In this document: positions 11,155 through 21,278 of the stretch, one piece after another | Position numbering within the stretch: position 1 is the first letter of the stretch | Layout of the letters: each line of letters opens with the position of its first letter | Assembly: GCA_027475525.1 (NCBI GenBank) | Contig: JAMWFC010000102.1 | Location: 124,001-188,000, forward strand | Length of the DNA: 64,000 nucleotides | Direction of reading: 5' to 3' | Source of the DNA: Macrolepiota albuminosa | Lineage: Eukaryota; Basidiomycota; Agaricomycetes; Agaricales; Agaricaceae | The notes under the pieces: model-generated | Told to the model about the DNA's origin: nothing | Databases searched by the model: none | Seen by the model: the letters and a program-made list of their open reading frames with translations, nothing else | Made by a program: the position numbers and the translations under genes

Positions 11155-11269
11155 AGCGCCGAGACCCTCCGAGGCACGCGTAGCCGGTGGCTCGGACCAG
11201 GGTCCAACCGTGGGATCCTGCACCTGACGTGCCACGTATCGAAAAAAATTTTACCATCGAACTCAACTT

Positions 11270-13022
11270 ATGTCACGTACGCCGACGCATTCCCCGACGC
11301 CCCCGCCAACTAACAAAGTCACGCCCCTTATGGCCTGGGAGGCCCGGGATGCGTGGTACCGAGCCCGCCTCAACTGAGAGCGCATGGCGGAGCTCGTCCG
11401 GCAACGTGAGTGCTTCCCGCATCGTCCGCCTAACTCCCCTGACCTTCCCATTTCAGAACAACTCAGCCACCCTGTCCCGGAAGCGGGTCCCAGCCGGCAT
11501 CCGGAGGTTGCTCCCAATGCGGGCCCAAGCATTCTCCCGGAGTCCCGCCCCAGTCGTCCTGCGCCTACCTTTGCGCGGATGACTGTCCGCCCTCCCCGCC
11601 CTCAACCCCCTCCCCGTCCTAGGCTTCCTGCCCCCCGCTTTCGTCGCTCCGGAATGGCGATAGGGGCCATTTCAGAGGTCCCGGAGGGTCAACGCGTTGC
11701 GTGGGAGGGCGTTATGCAAGAGTTGTTTGAGGGGGCCCTTGAGAGGCTCCAGGGCTTACCTGCCCACGCCTGGTGCGTGAGCAACGGACCGGTGAGTGGG
11801 CTCTCCCCTCTTGGTCTATGTGCTGATTTCGGTGCAGTGCCTGCACTGCGCCCGGCGCGTGGTGCCTTGCCTGTTCGAAGTTCTGGGCCCCTCGTCCCGC
11901 CGCGATACATCCGTCTGCGAGGCCTGCCGTCATAACCATGAGCGGTGCTCCATGTCAGCGCTGTGGAGGGCGCGGTGTGTCTCCCAGGAGCAGGGGTGGC
12001 CGCTGGCTGGGGTTACTCGGAGGATGGAAGTGGAGGAGCGGGACTGGGTGGTGGAGCCGGTGGGGGAGGAGTCCGCAGCGCCCGCTGAGGCGCCCAGTGG
12101 GGGGTCGAAGGGTCAAGGGGTCGTTCGGGTGGGGGGCCAGAGGCGGCCCGTGGTCCTGATCACCTGTTGGGTGACCCGGGCCGGGACCAGCAGTCACGAG
12201 GGTCGCGGGGGGCGCCCCGACAAGGGGAAGAGGCGGGCGTCACCTAGTCCCTCCCCAGGGTCTTCTAAGAGGGTGCGCCTGCCTGCGGAAACCCCGCCCC
12301 CGACTCCCCCAGCGCGCCTCTCCCCGGCGACGTTCTCTTCCCTGTCTGGACGACCGCTGGATGTTGAAGTGAGGGCTCTGCAGGAGCGCCTCGAGCAGGC
12401 CAACCGGGAGCGGGAGGAGCACGAGGAGGGGGCGAGGGAAGAGGCGGCACTCTGGAGGAGGCTGGAGGAGGACCGCGAGATGGCCCTCCGGGAGCTGAAG
12501 GAGGCGAGGGTGGCCCGAGGGGAAGCTGAGGCTCAGCTGGATGCCATAAGGGCCAGGCTGGGGCAGGGGGTAGGGCTCCCAGAGCGAGGTTCCTCGAGCC
12601 CGGGGTTGGTCGAGGCCTTGCACCGGGACGTGGTCATTGGGCGCATGGCCTCCTTGAGTGAGTGTCTCCCCTTTCATGCCTAGGTCGTACTAATATTTCC
12701 AGGCTGGGCTCAGGAGCACTGTCTGCTCCTCGACGGGGCCGCCGCGGCACTTGCGTCTCTCCAAGAGGGGCTACAGTCGGAGGCGGGGAGCCCCGGGGTG
12801 GAGCGGGGTCTAGATTTGTTGAGGAGGCTGGTGGGTGCGCACCGCCGGAGAAACGTCCCGGCCCCAGGATCGTGGTTTGAGCGCATTTTGGACGAGGGCA
12901 AGCAGCTTCTGTCCTGGGAGCAGCTGGCCGAGGAGGTGTTGCGAGAGCACGGTCCAAAGGGGGTGGGGGAGGATTTCCGGGGTTGGCCGAGGGGGGGGAC
13001 TGGCGAGGGGAGTTCCGGTTAG
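11270..13022 (+). pseudogene. Antisense spliced gene in element C: Zn2Cys6-like, coiled-coil protein
   Basis: Four exons: 11270-11405, 11457-11791, 11838-12657 and 12703-13022. Introns of 51, 46 and 45 bp all start GTGAGT and end CAG. Branch-point-like CTAAC/CTGAC, CTGAT and TACTAAT precede the acceptors. The exons total 1611 nt and stay in frame for 536 residues, except for one TGA at 11375-11377 (codon 36); an ATG at 11384 would avoid it. Residues 158-194 read CX2CX6C-X15-CX2CX6C, two Zn2Cys6 half-sites with an unusually long linker, starting exactly at the second splice junction. Residues ~286-303 form a bipartite nuclear-signal-like basic segment, and ~333-399 a charged coiled coil. The N-terminal third is Pro-rich. 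I infer a nuclear DNA- or chromatin-binding protein; no homologue was checked. Confidence 0.75.
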
Positions 13023-13367
13023 GGGCGGTGTTTTGCGTTTGTTTCTTTTTTTCTTGTTGTTTTCATCCGTCTTGTTTTCTTGTCGTCGCCAACTGTAGAG
13101 TAATGTACCTATAGAAAATGTATATACTTGATTCGCCGGAGTAAGTAATTAAGGAGTCGTAAGGTGGCGAGAAGGTTGGAAGAGAGACCCTGCCCCGACT
13201 TCGGGGTGTTATGGTGAGAAAAGGTACTAACAAGGGAGTAAGATCTAGAAAGTGAAAGCAGAAAATATACATGGAAGTTGAATTCCTACTAGGCCCAGAG
13301 GCGGGAGTTACGCCCACTACTGCCGTCTGTGAGTCCTGCGCCCGGGAAGATTGTTTCCTGGGTGCCG
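13023..13367. other. Convergent intergenic region in element C
   Basis: This lies between the end of the plus-strand spliced gene and the end of minus-strand pol. It contains T-rich runs just after the TAG (13040-13080) and TGTACC...ATGTATATAC near 13104-13128, which could serve 3'-end formation of the plus-strand transcript. No further gene is seen. Confidence 0.4.
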
Positions 13368-14837
13368 TCATTGAAAGTCCCAGAGCTTGTCGAGGGCGTC
13401 TTCGAGGTTTCGACGTGGTTCCCAGGTGTCGTCTTCCGGGCCGTATCCCTTCCATCGTACGAGGAAGTGGGGTCGTCCACGAATATTCCGGGAGTCGAGG
13501 ATGTCTTCGACCTCGTAGTGGTACTCGTCCTCGACCTCGACCGGGGGAGGGGGCTCGGGGCGTCGTTCGGGGAAAGGATCCGGGGGGTGTTGTTCCAGGA
13601 GGCGGACGTGGAATACCGGGTGCAGACCTTTTAGTCTCGGGAGGAGCTCAATCTTGTAGGCGTGGGATGAGACCTTCTTCAATATTTTGAACGGGCCGAG
13701 GCGCTTGTGATCGAGTTTTGGGGAGGGCCGGCGGGTGCGGAGGTGGCGTCAATCTAACCATACCTTTGTCCCGGGGGTCCAGTCGGGGGTGTCTTCCCGT
13801 TTCCGGTTGGCGTGTTTCGCATAGGCCCGGTTTGCGGTATCGATCTTTTCCCGAAGAAACTCGTGAAGGGATTTGAGATCCTGGGCGACCTCGTGGGCGG
13901 CGTGCGACGGGATGTCCCGGAGCGAGAGCGTCAGTCGAGGGTGGTATCCCTTGTTGGCGAAGAAGGGCAATACCTCGGTGGCAGAGTGCGGCGTGTTGTT
14001 GTAAGTGAATTCGGCCAGGGGGAGCTCGGTGCGCCAGTCGTCCTGCAAGTAGTTGACGTACAGTCAGAGGTACTGCTCGAGAGACTGGTTGACCCTTTCG
14101 GTTTGGCCGTCGGTTTCGGGGTGGTAGGCGGTAGAGAGGTTAGTCTTTACTTCAAGTGCCTTACACAGGGAAGTCCAGAACTTGGACACAAAGAGAGGGC
14201 CACGGTCGGAGACGATGTCGTCCGGGAGTCCATGTTTGGCAAAGACGTGCTCGAGGAACAGCCGGGCGAAGTCCAGGGCGGTGTCTGTGGTGTGGCAGGG
14301 TAGGAAGATGCCCTGTTTGGTTAGCCTGCACACAACGACAAGAATGGCATCGAACCCTTCAGACTCCGGGAGTTCGACGATGTGGTCTAGGGATATGGAG
14401 GACCAGGGGCGTCGTCCGACTGGCAGGGGTTTTAGGAGTCCGTATGGTCGGTGTCGGGGGACCTTGGCCCGGAGGCAGGGTTCACATGATCGAATGTAGC
14501 GGGTCACGTCCTTCTTCAACCCTGGCCAAAAGTAAGTCCGGGAAATCAGCTGAAGAGTCTTACGTATCCCAGGGTGTCCCCAGAGCTTGTGATCGTGGTG
14601 TTGACGGAGGACATCGTAGCGGAGTCGGGCGTGATCCAGAACGTAGATGCAGCCGTCCCGGAGGAGTTTTTTGTCGGGGGACAAGGAAAAGGCGGGGTCC
14701 CGGTTGGTTTCGTCAGAAGAGTTTTGGGGGTCGTGATCGGTGAAGTACTTGTCTTGGGGAGCGTGGCGGATCTGGTTCAGGGTTCCTTCATTGTTTAAAA
14801 TCAGTACAGCATTCAGATGTTCGGGAGGGATCACCAC
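13368..14837 (-). pseudogene. Element C integrase with C-terminal chromodomain
   Basis: Integrase inserts the cDNA, and the chromodomain is thought to guide it to modified histones in chromoviruses. From 14837 leftwards the minus strand shows the HHCC domain (HDHKLWGHPG then CEPC). The DDE core is intact: SLDHIVELP, SDRGPLF and TDGQTERVNQ. Next are the linker with KVWLD and [10 protein letters not shown], and a chromodomain ([24 protein letters not shown]; 13380-13540) keeping its aromatic residues. TGA codons at 14064-14066 and 13749-13751 each sit where Arg is likely (CGA to TGA). Confidence 0.9.
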
Positions 14838-14927
14838 ACGATGATTGAACGCATTGCGTTCTGCCTCGAACGACTTCTTGGGATAGACATCCGGTCGACG
14901 GGTAAGGGCGTCGGGTTTAGCTCCGAG

Positions 14928-16757
14928 TCATCCCAGGCGGTACTGGATCGTGAAGTCGTATTCCGAGAGCACCTCGGACCATTGGGCCTGCCGTCGACTA
15001 AGCTGTTTGGTCGTGGTGAAGTACTGCAGGTTGTTGTGATCCGAGTAGACCTGAATCCGGTGCCGGGCTCTCTCGAGGTAGGCTCGCCATTGCTTGAAGG
15101 CTTCGACGATGGCGAGGAGTTCCTTGTCGTAGATGTCGTAGTTGAGCTCGGCGTCGATTATGGACCGGGTGTAGAAGGCAACTGGCCGGGGCTCCCCTCC
15201 GGCAGGTTCCATCTGCGAGAGAATCCCGGCGATGGCATAGTCGGAGGCGTCGCATTCCAGGATAATCGGGAGGGTCGGGTCGTAGTGCCGGAGTACAGGG
15301 GCGGTCGTGAAAGCCTCCTTGAGCAGGTTAAAGACACTCTGGCACTTACTGTCCCAGTTCCAGGCAACGTCCTTGCGCGTGAGCCGGTTGAGGGGTTTCG
15401 TGATACCGGAGTAGTTATCTATGAACCTCCGGTAGAAGTTAGCAAAACCCAAGAAAGACTGTACTTCCTTGACGTTCCGGGGCTGTGGCCAGTTGACGAT
15501 GGCCTCAACCTTGTGGGGGTCCATGCGAACGCCGTTCGGGGATACGATGACGCCAAGATACTCAACCTCTTCCGTATGGAATGAACACTTCTCGGGCTTG
15601 GCGTGGAGGTTGTGCTCCCGGAGGCGTTCGAGGACTTGCCGGACATGCTTCTGGTGATCCTCCGGCGAGTCGGAATAGATGAGGATGTCGTCCAGGTAGA
15701 CGATCACGAAGATGTCGCTCATGTCGTGGAAGATGTTGTTCATGAAGTATTGGAATGTGGCGGAGGAGTTAGTCATTCTGAAAGGCATCACAAGGTACTC
15801 AAACAAACCATACTGCGTGCAGAACGCAGTTTTCCACTTGTGTCCTGGGACGATGTGGACGTTGTTGTAACCGGAGCGGAGGTCGATCTTCGTGTAGACT
15901 TTGGCGCTGCGGAGTCGATCGACCAGGTCACCAATGAGCAGGAGCGGGTAGCGGTTCTTCTTGGTGATCTTATTGAGTCTCCGGTAGTCGACACAGAGTC
16001 GGAGCAAGCCGTCCTTCTTCTTGGCGAATAGAACCGGGGCTCCGGCGGCGGAGGCGGAGGGTCGGATGAATCCCTTACCGAGCATTTCGTTGAGGTAGTC
16101 CTTGAGAGCCCGGAGTTCGACCTCCGACATGTTGTAGACCTTGCCGAAAGGGGGGGTGGCTCCTTCCTCGAGGTCGATGGTGTGATCATAGGGGCGGTGA
16201 GGGGGGATCTCCTTGGCGTCTCCTTTGGAGAATACGTCAGCGAACTCGTGATACTCCGGGGGAACTACTTCTTGGAGGATTTGCTCCTCGGTTTTCTGTT
16301 CCGGGGGAATAGCGTCCCCTCGTAGGTGTTCTTCCAGGAGAGAAGGCGAGGTGTGCAGCTGAAACGTGGGAGTTCCATCCCTCATGAGGCAGGCGAAGGG
16401 GGCGGCCCCAATGATCCTAATGTCAAGGGCGCTCGGGTCGATCGGGGTCGTGGAAGCATCAGCTGAAGCGGATGTGACGCATGTCTGAGACCGGCAGGGG
16501 TAGTTCGGCCCTTTGTACTTGTTCCGAGGAATGTTTGGGGGTCGATCGGGGGCCTTGCGGTCTCGGACGGGCGTGGGTGGTGCATGCGTCGGGGGCGCGT
16601 CGGTCGTCCCGGGGGTGTCGGGCGTTGGGTCGTTCCCTAGGGCCCAGAGGTGCACGGCGGTCAAGGGGTGGTCTTCGGGTCCCAGGAAGGTCATGGTGAG
16701 CGTCTTCCAATCAATGTCAGGGTTCGTGTCACGCAGCCAGAGTAGTCCCAGCACCAT
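14928..16757 (-). pseudogene. Element C reverse transcriptase and RNase H
   Basis: This is an uninterrupted 609-codon stretch. RT motifs appear in order: LFAKKKDGLLRLCVDYRRLN, YTKIDLRSGYNN, FEYLVMPFRMTN and the catalytic VYLDDILIYS, all intact, followed by PEKCSFHTEEVEYLG. RNase H shows LECDASDYAIAGIL, YDKELLAIV and VYSDHNNLQYF. It ends at TGA 14928-14930 just before LGAKPDALTRR, again a likely CGA-to-TGA change. Upstream it continues from the second protease domain through TGA 16776-16778. The residues needed for both activities are present. Confidence 0.93.
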
Positions 16758-17640
16758 CGGGGTCGACTCGTGAAGTCACGTGACCAGGAAGTCGGAGGTG
16801 AACTCGTAGTTGTTGTCCAGGGTCACGCTCCCAAGTAGGACCTTTGGATGGGGCCGGAGGAGGAGGGGGTGCCGTCAAGGCGTTGCAGGCGGAGGGGCTG
16901 GTCGAGGGAGTCGTGGGGGAGGTCAAGGGCATCGCTGATGAAAACCCCGGTGGCTCCGCTGTCAATAGGAGGGGCTGGTCGAGGGAGTCGTGGGGGAGGT
17001 CAAGGGCATCGCTGATGAAAACCCCGGTGGCTCCGCTGTCAATAAGGGCCGATATCGGTCCTGGGGCGCCGTCCAGCCTGGCATTGATGACGAAGGATCG
17101 GGACGAACGAGACTGGAGTCCAGGGGGTAGTGGGGGCTCGTCCGGGGGGTCCTTCGGGGTTGGATTTGAGGAGTGGGAGATGTCGAAGGGGAGTTGCTGG
17201 TCGTTGGGGGTCGGGTCCTGGGTCAGGCGAAGGGTGAGGTGTTGCCAATCGATGCGGAGGTTAGTGTCTCGGAGCCACGGGAGCCCTAGAACCAGGGGTG
17301 CGGAAGGGTGAAGTTTGGTCACCAACATCCGGAGGGTGTGAGTCTGTCCGTTGGCGAAAGTGACGGGCATACGCACGAAGTGAGTGATGTCCCCTGCCGT
17401 AGAGGCGTCTCCGTCGAAGAGGCAGAGCCATACCGGGACCGGGAGTCGCTGGGCGGGTTCCGGGGCGAAGGTAGACCATGCTTCATCGATGAAGTTGTCG
17501 GTGGCGCCACTGTCGACGAGGGTGTTGAGGGGAGTTCCGGAGGGGGTGAGGCGGGTTTTGAGGAGGAGGGAGTGCGAAGAGTGGGAGGGTAGGTAAGCCG
17601 TGAGGGTGTCCTGTATGAGTGTTGTAGAGCGAAGATGTGA
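16735..17640 (-). pseudogene. Element C tandem aspartic-protease domains (PR1 and PR2)
   Basis: Two retropepsin-like domains follow one another. PR1 has LVDSGATDNF (about 17500-17530) and ends LGLPWLRDTN (about 17270-17300). PR2 has LIDSGATGVF (about 17020-17050) and ends LGLLWLRDTN (about 16728-16757). Both have the D-S-G site and the hydrophobic-hydrophobic-Gly signature, and the stretches LVTKLH and LVT-LH precede the second motif in each. A 77-bp tandem duplication (16891-17044) shifts the frame inside PR2, and a further one-base shift occurs near 16845. Ty3/Gypsy elements usually encode one such domain, acting as a homodimer. Here a two-domain chain is an inference. Confidence 0.8.
16891..17044. 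repeat. Perfect 77-bp tandem duplication in PR2
   Basis: 16891-16967 and 16968-17044 are identical (unit starts GGAGGGGCTGGTCGAGGG). As 77 is not a multiple of three it shifts frame. Without it the PR2 frame reads on as QPLRLQRLDGTPSSSGP. Two other 77-bp perfect duplications exist in the window, at 20097 and 50523. Confidence 0.97.
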
Positions 17641-17777
17641 GACCAGGGCGGAGAAGACGTCGGGGTCAATTCCGCAATTTAGGGCGTCTTCCGAGTCTAA
17701 ATCGCCGAGTCGTTTTCCGAATACTCATAGGTGGCGTCCTCCCCTTCGAAGGTCCAGGTGGCACGTCCCATGACCTG

Positions 17778-20496
17778 TCATTTGGGGCACTCAGAGATGA
17801 AATGGTCTTTCTCACCACAGAGTATGCAGACACCTTCCCTTCTCCGTCGTTCCTGCACATTTGTCGGGACTTCGATCCAAGGTCGTCCCTTCTTTTGAAG
17901 CTGGTTGGCCCGGAGGGCCTCCTCGTCCCATTCGTCGTCGAGGTCAAAGTCTTTGGGGTCTTCTGGGGGTTCCTTGGGGCTTGGCGCATCGCCCGAGTCA
18001 GGGGCGGCCACGGCGGTGTTGAGTTGGGCCTGAGGGCGGGCGCCGCTGCCGGGGTTAGCATTGGGCGGGCCGCGACTCACCGGGGGTCGGCCGCCAGGGA
18101 ATGCGGGGAGACCTGGGTTTCGACCTTGGGGGTTGGGGGCTTCGCCGGAGAGCCAAGGGGGTCCTCCTTTAGAGTTCCAAGGGGGTCGGGAATTTGAATA
18201 CTCACTGCGGTCTTCCCAGTAGCGTTGGTCGATCTGCATGACGAGGGCCTTGTATCCGTCGTAGGAGGGTTGTTTCGGGGCGAGTCGGAGGACGTTCTTG
18301 ATGCGTTGTGGCAGGGCGCGGCAGAGGGCGTACCGGAGGGCGCTGTAGTTCCAACCTGTTTTGTAAGCTTCCTTCTCAAAACGTACGATAAAGGTGGTGA
18401 AACGTTCTTCCGAGCGCATCCGGAGGTTGAAGAGGTTGTCCTCGGCCTCGGCCACGGTGTCGTAGATTCTGAACTTCCCGGAGAACTCATCAATGAAGGC
18501 CTGCCAGCGAGCGAGTGCCGGGTTGTTGGGGTCGAACTGGATGAGGGCCGTGTAGTAATCGAAGGCGATCCCCTGAAGGTACGATGCAGCAAAGGCCACC
18601 CGGGAGCTGTCAACCTGAAACGTGAGCGGCTTTGCCTGGAACGTGTTGAGACACTGAGTGAGGAAGGTACGCCATTTTTGGGGGTCCCAGCCCATGAAAG
18701 CGTCGGGCTTTTGAATGTCCAGTCGTCCTTCGCAGGCGAGGGCGTTGCGAGCGTCGTCCGGTCCGGCAGCGTTGTGGGGAGGGGGGCCAGCATTGTAGTA
18801 GTAGTAGTAGTGATTACCCCCCCCTCCTTGAAGAGGAAAAGCACCAAGGGCAGGACCCCACCCGCTGGGAGGTCCTCCTCCGGGTGGCTCACCTGGAGGT
18901 CCACGCCTGGGAGGCCCGTTGTCCCAAGGGGGTTCGTTCCTGCTAGGAGGGGGCCCGGGTCTCCACGCAGGGAGTGGCGGAGGTGGAGGGCCTGGGGGTC
19001 GTCCTTGAGGTTCGGCTGGGGGTGGCGGAGGTGGTCGGGGAGGGCTCAGCGGTGTCGGGTCGGGCGGAGGGGGGCCGGGTGCTGGGTCGGGTACTGGGTT
19101 GCGCGGAGGACGTTCAACCCGGGGGGGTCGTGCTTGTATTGGGGGTCGCGGGGGGTTTCGTAGGTCGAAGTGGGGTGGCAGATCGCGGCAGAAGTTGCGT
19201 TCTGGAGGGACCGGGGCTGACGTAGGGGGCGGTACCGGAATGGGTGCGGGTGCAGGACGTGGTTCGTTGTTGCCACACGTAAGCTCGTCGATGTAGCACA
19301 GCGTGTCGTCTGTGCTAGGGGTGTCCGCGCAGAGTCTGCCGGGGTTCGCCGGGGCCGGGGGTTGGGCGTTGTCTGTTCGCGGGAGGGGTTCCAGGGGTCT
19401 TTGAGGCTGTCTCCAGGTCTCGAAGGTACTAGGAACGGAGTTAGCCCTGCAGCAAGTTGACAAGCCTACCGTGCGGGCTGCGGGTTGATTGAAGAGGCCT
19501 CCAGCCGGGTTGAGGGACCGCAACATGGCTGAGGCGTTTTGTCGTTCTTCCCATTGTCGTTGCTCCGGAGTGGGGACCGTGGGGGCTGCCGGGGCTGCTG
19601 GGGCCGGTTCCGGGGGTTCCTGTTGAATGTGAATTGAGCAACCTGGGTCCGCGGGGTCGTTGAGGGGCTGAGGGGAGGGGGACGCGTGGACTTCGTCGAG
19701 CAGTTGCTGTAATTCTTCCCGGAGGATCGTATTGCGCCTATACTTTACCATGGTTTGCTCCAGGAGTTCTCCTTGCGTGAGGCAATCCCTGAATTCGACC
19801 AGGCAGTGAGCCCATTCCTCTAGAGTGCCTTCAAAGTCGTCGTGTTCAAATTCCACAAGCAGCGTCCTTGTCCATTGCGCAAAGTCCTCCGGTAAGATCC
19901 TGAGAGAGCGGAGTACCTCGTCCCGTTGCCATTCATACTTCTCGAGGCATCGTCGTCCCATTAGCGAGGGAGGGGTTCGAGCGGGTGGAGCGGTGGCCGG
20001 ATAATGACGAGGGGGGTAGTCAGGGTAGGGGGGTCCTCAGGGTTCTCGGGGTTGGGGGACGGGGCACTGATAACCGTAGTAGGGGGTAGGTGCAAAGGGG
20101 CCCTCGCTGGGGGGAATCGGGCGAGGTCCACTGGGTACAGGTGGGGTCTCCGGCAGGCCCCCGGGGATGCTCCGGGGCCCTCGCTGGGGGGAATCGGGCG
20201 AGGTCCACTGGGTACAGGTGGGGTCTCCGGCAGGCCCCCGGGGATGCTCCAGTACGAGAGGACCTCCACGGGTCGTGCCATGGCTAAGTTGGGCAGAGGG
20301 GCCCAGCTGGCTGAGGGCTCCAGGTCGTAGAGAGATGGGTCGGGGGCCCAGTGGCGGTGGAGATATTGAGGTTCGTACGGGAGAGGTGGATAGACGGGGC
20401 GGGGGTCTGCGCGGAGTAGTGATCGGGTACCGGGCGTCCGTAAGGGTCGGTCTGATACCCCGTGGGGTAGTAGGTGTGAGTATACGTAGCCATCAA
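17778..20496 (-). pseudogene. Element C gag
   Basis: The main open frame (17778-19961, 727 codons) begins MGRRCLEKYEW and has a helical N-terminal part and a very Pro-rich middle (about residues 225-370). Next comes a capsid domain (KPDAFMGWDPQKW, CLNTFQAKPLTF, YLQGIAFDYYTAL, EAEDNLFNLRM). It ends with a canonical knuckle CILCGEKDHFISEC (CX2CX4HX4C) directly before TGA 17778-17780. Coding continues upstream (MATYTHTYYPTGYQTDPYG..., ATG near 20491), broken by a TAG near 20284, a 77-bp duplication at 20097-20250 and a TGA near 20036. A frame change follows between 17700 and 17778 before PR1. It is longer than most Gypsy Gags because of the proline tract. Confidence 0.85.
20097..20250. repeat. 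Perfect 77-bp tandem duplication in gag leader
   Basis: 20097-20173 and 20174-20250 are identical (unit starts GGGGCCCTCGCTGGGGGG). It shifts frame in the N-terminal part of element C gag. Confidence 0.97.
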
Positions 20497-20513
20497 GAAC
20501 GGTGTAAGGAGGG

Positions 20514-20526
20514 AGTCTTGATATTA
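20514..20526 (-). promoter_or_regulatory. Self-complementary primer site of element C
   Basis: Directly next to the 5' LTR the sense (minus) strand reads TAATATCAAGACT. The sense LTR contains the exact complement AGTCTTGATATTA (20901-20913; 10765-10777 in the other LTR). A TTATAG element lies 29 nt upstream of that LTR segment, so it could be the RNA 5' end, as in Tf1 self-priming. No TGG-type tRNA site abuts the LTR. Confidence 0.7.
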
Positions 20527-21278
20527 TGTCAGGTTCCGCTGAGTCGGGGGCTTTCCAGGAAAGCAACACCCTTACAATGCGGACTTGACCTACGAATACT
20601 CGGGTGTCTGGAACTCTGGGGCTAGGACTCCGGGGTTCAAGACGAGGACAGGGGTAATCCCGGGATAGGGGACTAGAGTCCAGGGGTTTTGGGTTGGAGG
20701 TAACTGAGGTTAGAGGGGGTCGAGTCATGAACCGGAGGTTCTAAGACAAGACCAAGTTAGTAAATCAAGAGTCGCGAAGTGCGTACCAAAACTTAGAGCA
20801 CGCGAATACTTAGGCGTGCCAGTCGAAGCGTACCAATCAAGGCGTACCAGTCAAGCAAAAGGGCATGCAATAACCAAAGTAAAGCAAGTAACAGTGTATG
20901 TAATATCAAGACTAGCGAATACAACAAGGAACTACGCTATAAGTACTACGGGACCCGGTCTCGGGGTTCCAGGGTGTCTGGGATGGGCTCCGGGGGTCAT
21001 TGAGTAGCGGCAGGGGCTGTATACCGGGATCGCGCGTGTGGGGCGCGCGATCAATTGGCGCGGAGGGAGCTGTGATGCGTGATGCGTGATAGCTGGAAAT
21101 GGGCCGCGTGATCCGGTTGTTGATCAGGGCTGGTGGCGGCTAATGGTGGTCCTTGATGCGTGTGATGGCGGTGTCGGCGGTCGTGATGGCGGGGCGTGTC
21201 CTGCGGGGTCGGCGGGAGGGTCCCGGATGGTGTTCCGGGGGTGTCCCGGGGAGGGTCCAGAGGGGAGGGGTCGTGACA
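20527..21278 (-). repeat. 5' LTR of element C (752 bp)
   Basis: TGTCACGACC...ACCTGACA on the minus strand, partner of 10391-11141. The proposed RNA start (20913) divides it into about 365 bp U3 and 387 bp R-U5. Confidence 0.95.

Larger units (their letters stand above)
10391..21278 (-). mobile_element. Chromodomain Ty3/Gypsy element C (10.9 kb, complete with both LTRs)
   Basis: It has paired LTRs (10391-11141 and 20527-21278), a poly-purine tract next to the 3' LTR and a self-complementary primer site next to the 5' LTR. Minus-strand order is gag, two protease domains, RT, RNase H, integrase, chromodomain. Between the chromodomain and the 3' LTR sits an extra plus-strand spliced gene (11270-13022). 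Flanking pentamers GCGAC (10386-10390) and GCAAT (21279-21283) differ only by two transitions and fit a decayed 5-bp target duplication. DNA is GC-rich and CpG-rich, unlike its surroundings. Stops are mostly TGA in place of likely CGA, so it is recently dead. Confidence 0.92.

Noticed and set aside
11712..12677. Minus-strand ORFs opposite the antisense gene (for example 12240-12677)
   Set aside because: They are mirror frames of GC-rich exons, and their product has no motif. The plus-strand exons explain the region with splice signals and stay in frame.
19961..20728. 255-codon minus-strand ORF running from the LTR into the gag leader
   Set aside because: Its start is in the LTR and it uses a different frame from gag (which is recognised by its continuation into MGRRCLEKYEW). 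It is opened partly by the 77-bp duplication.
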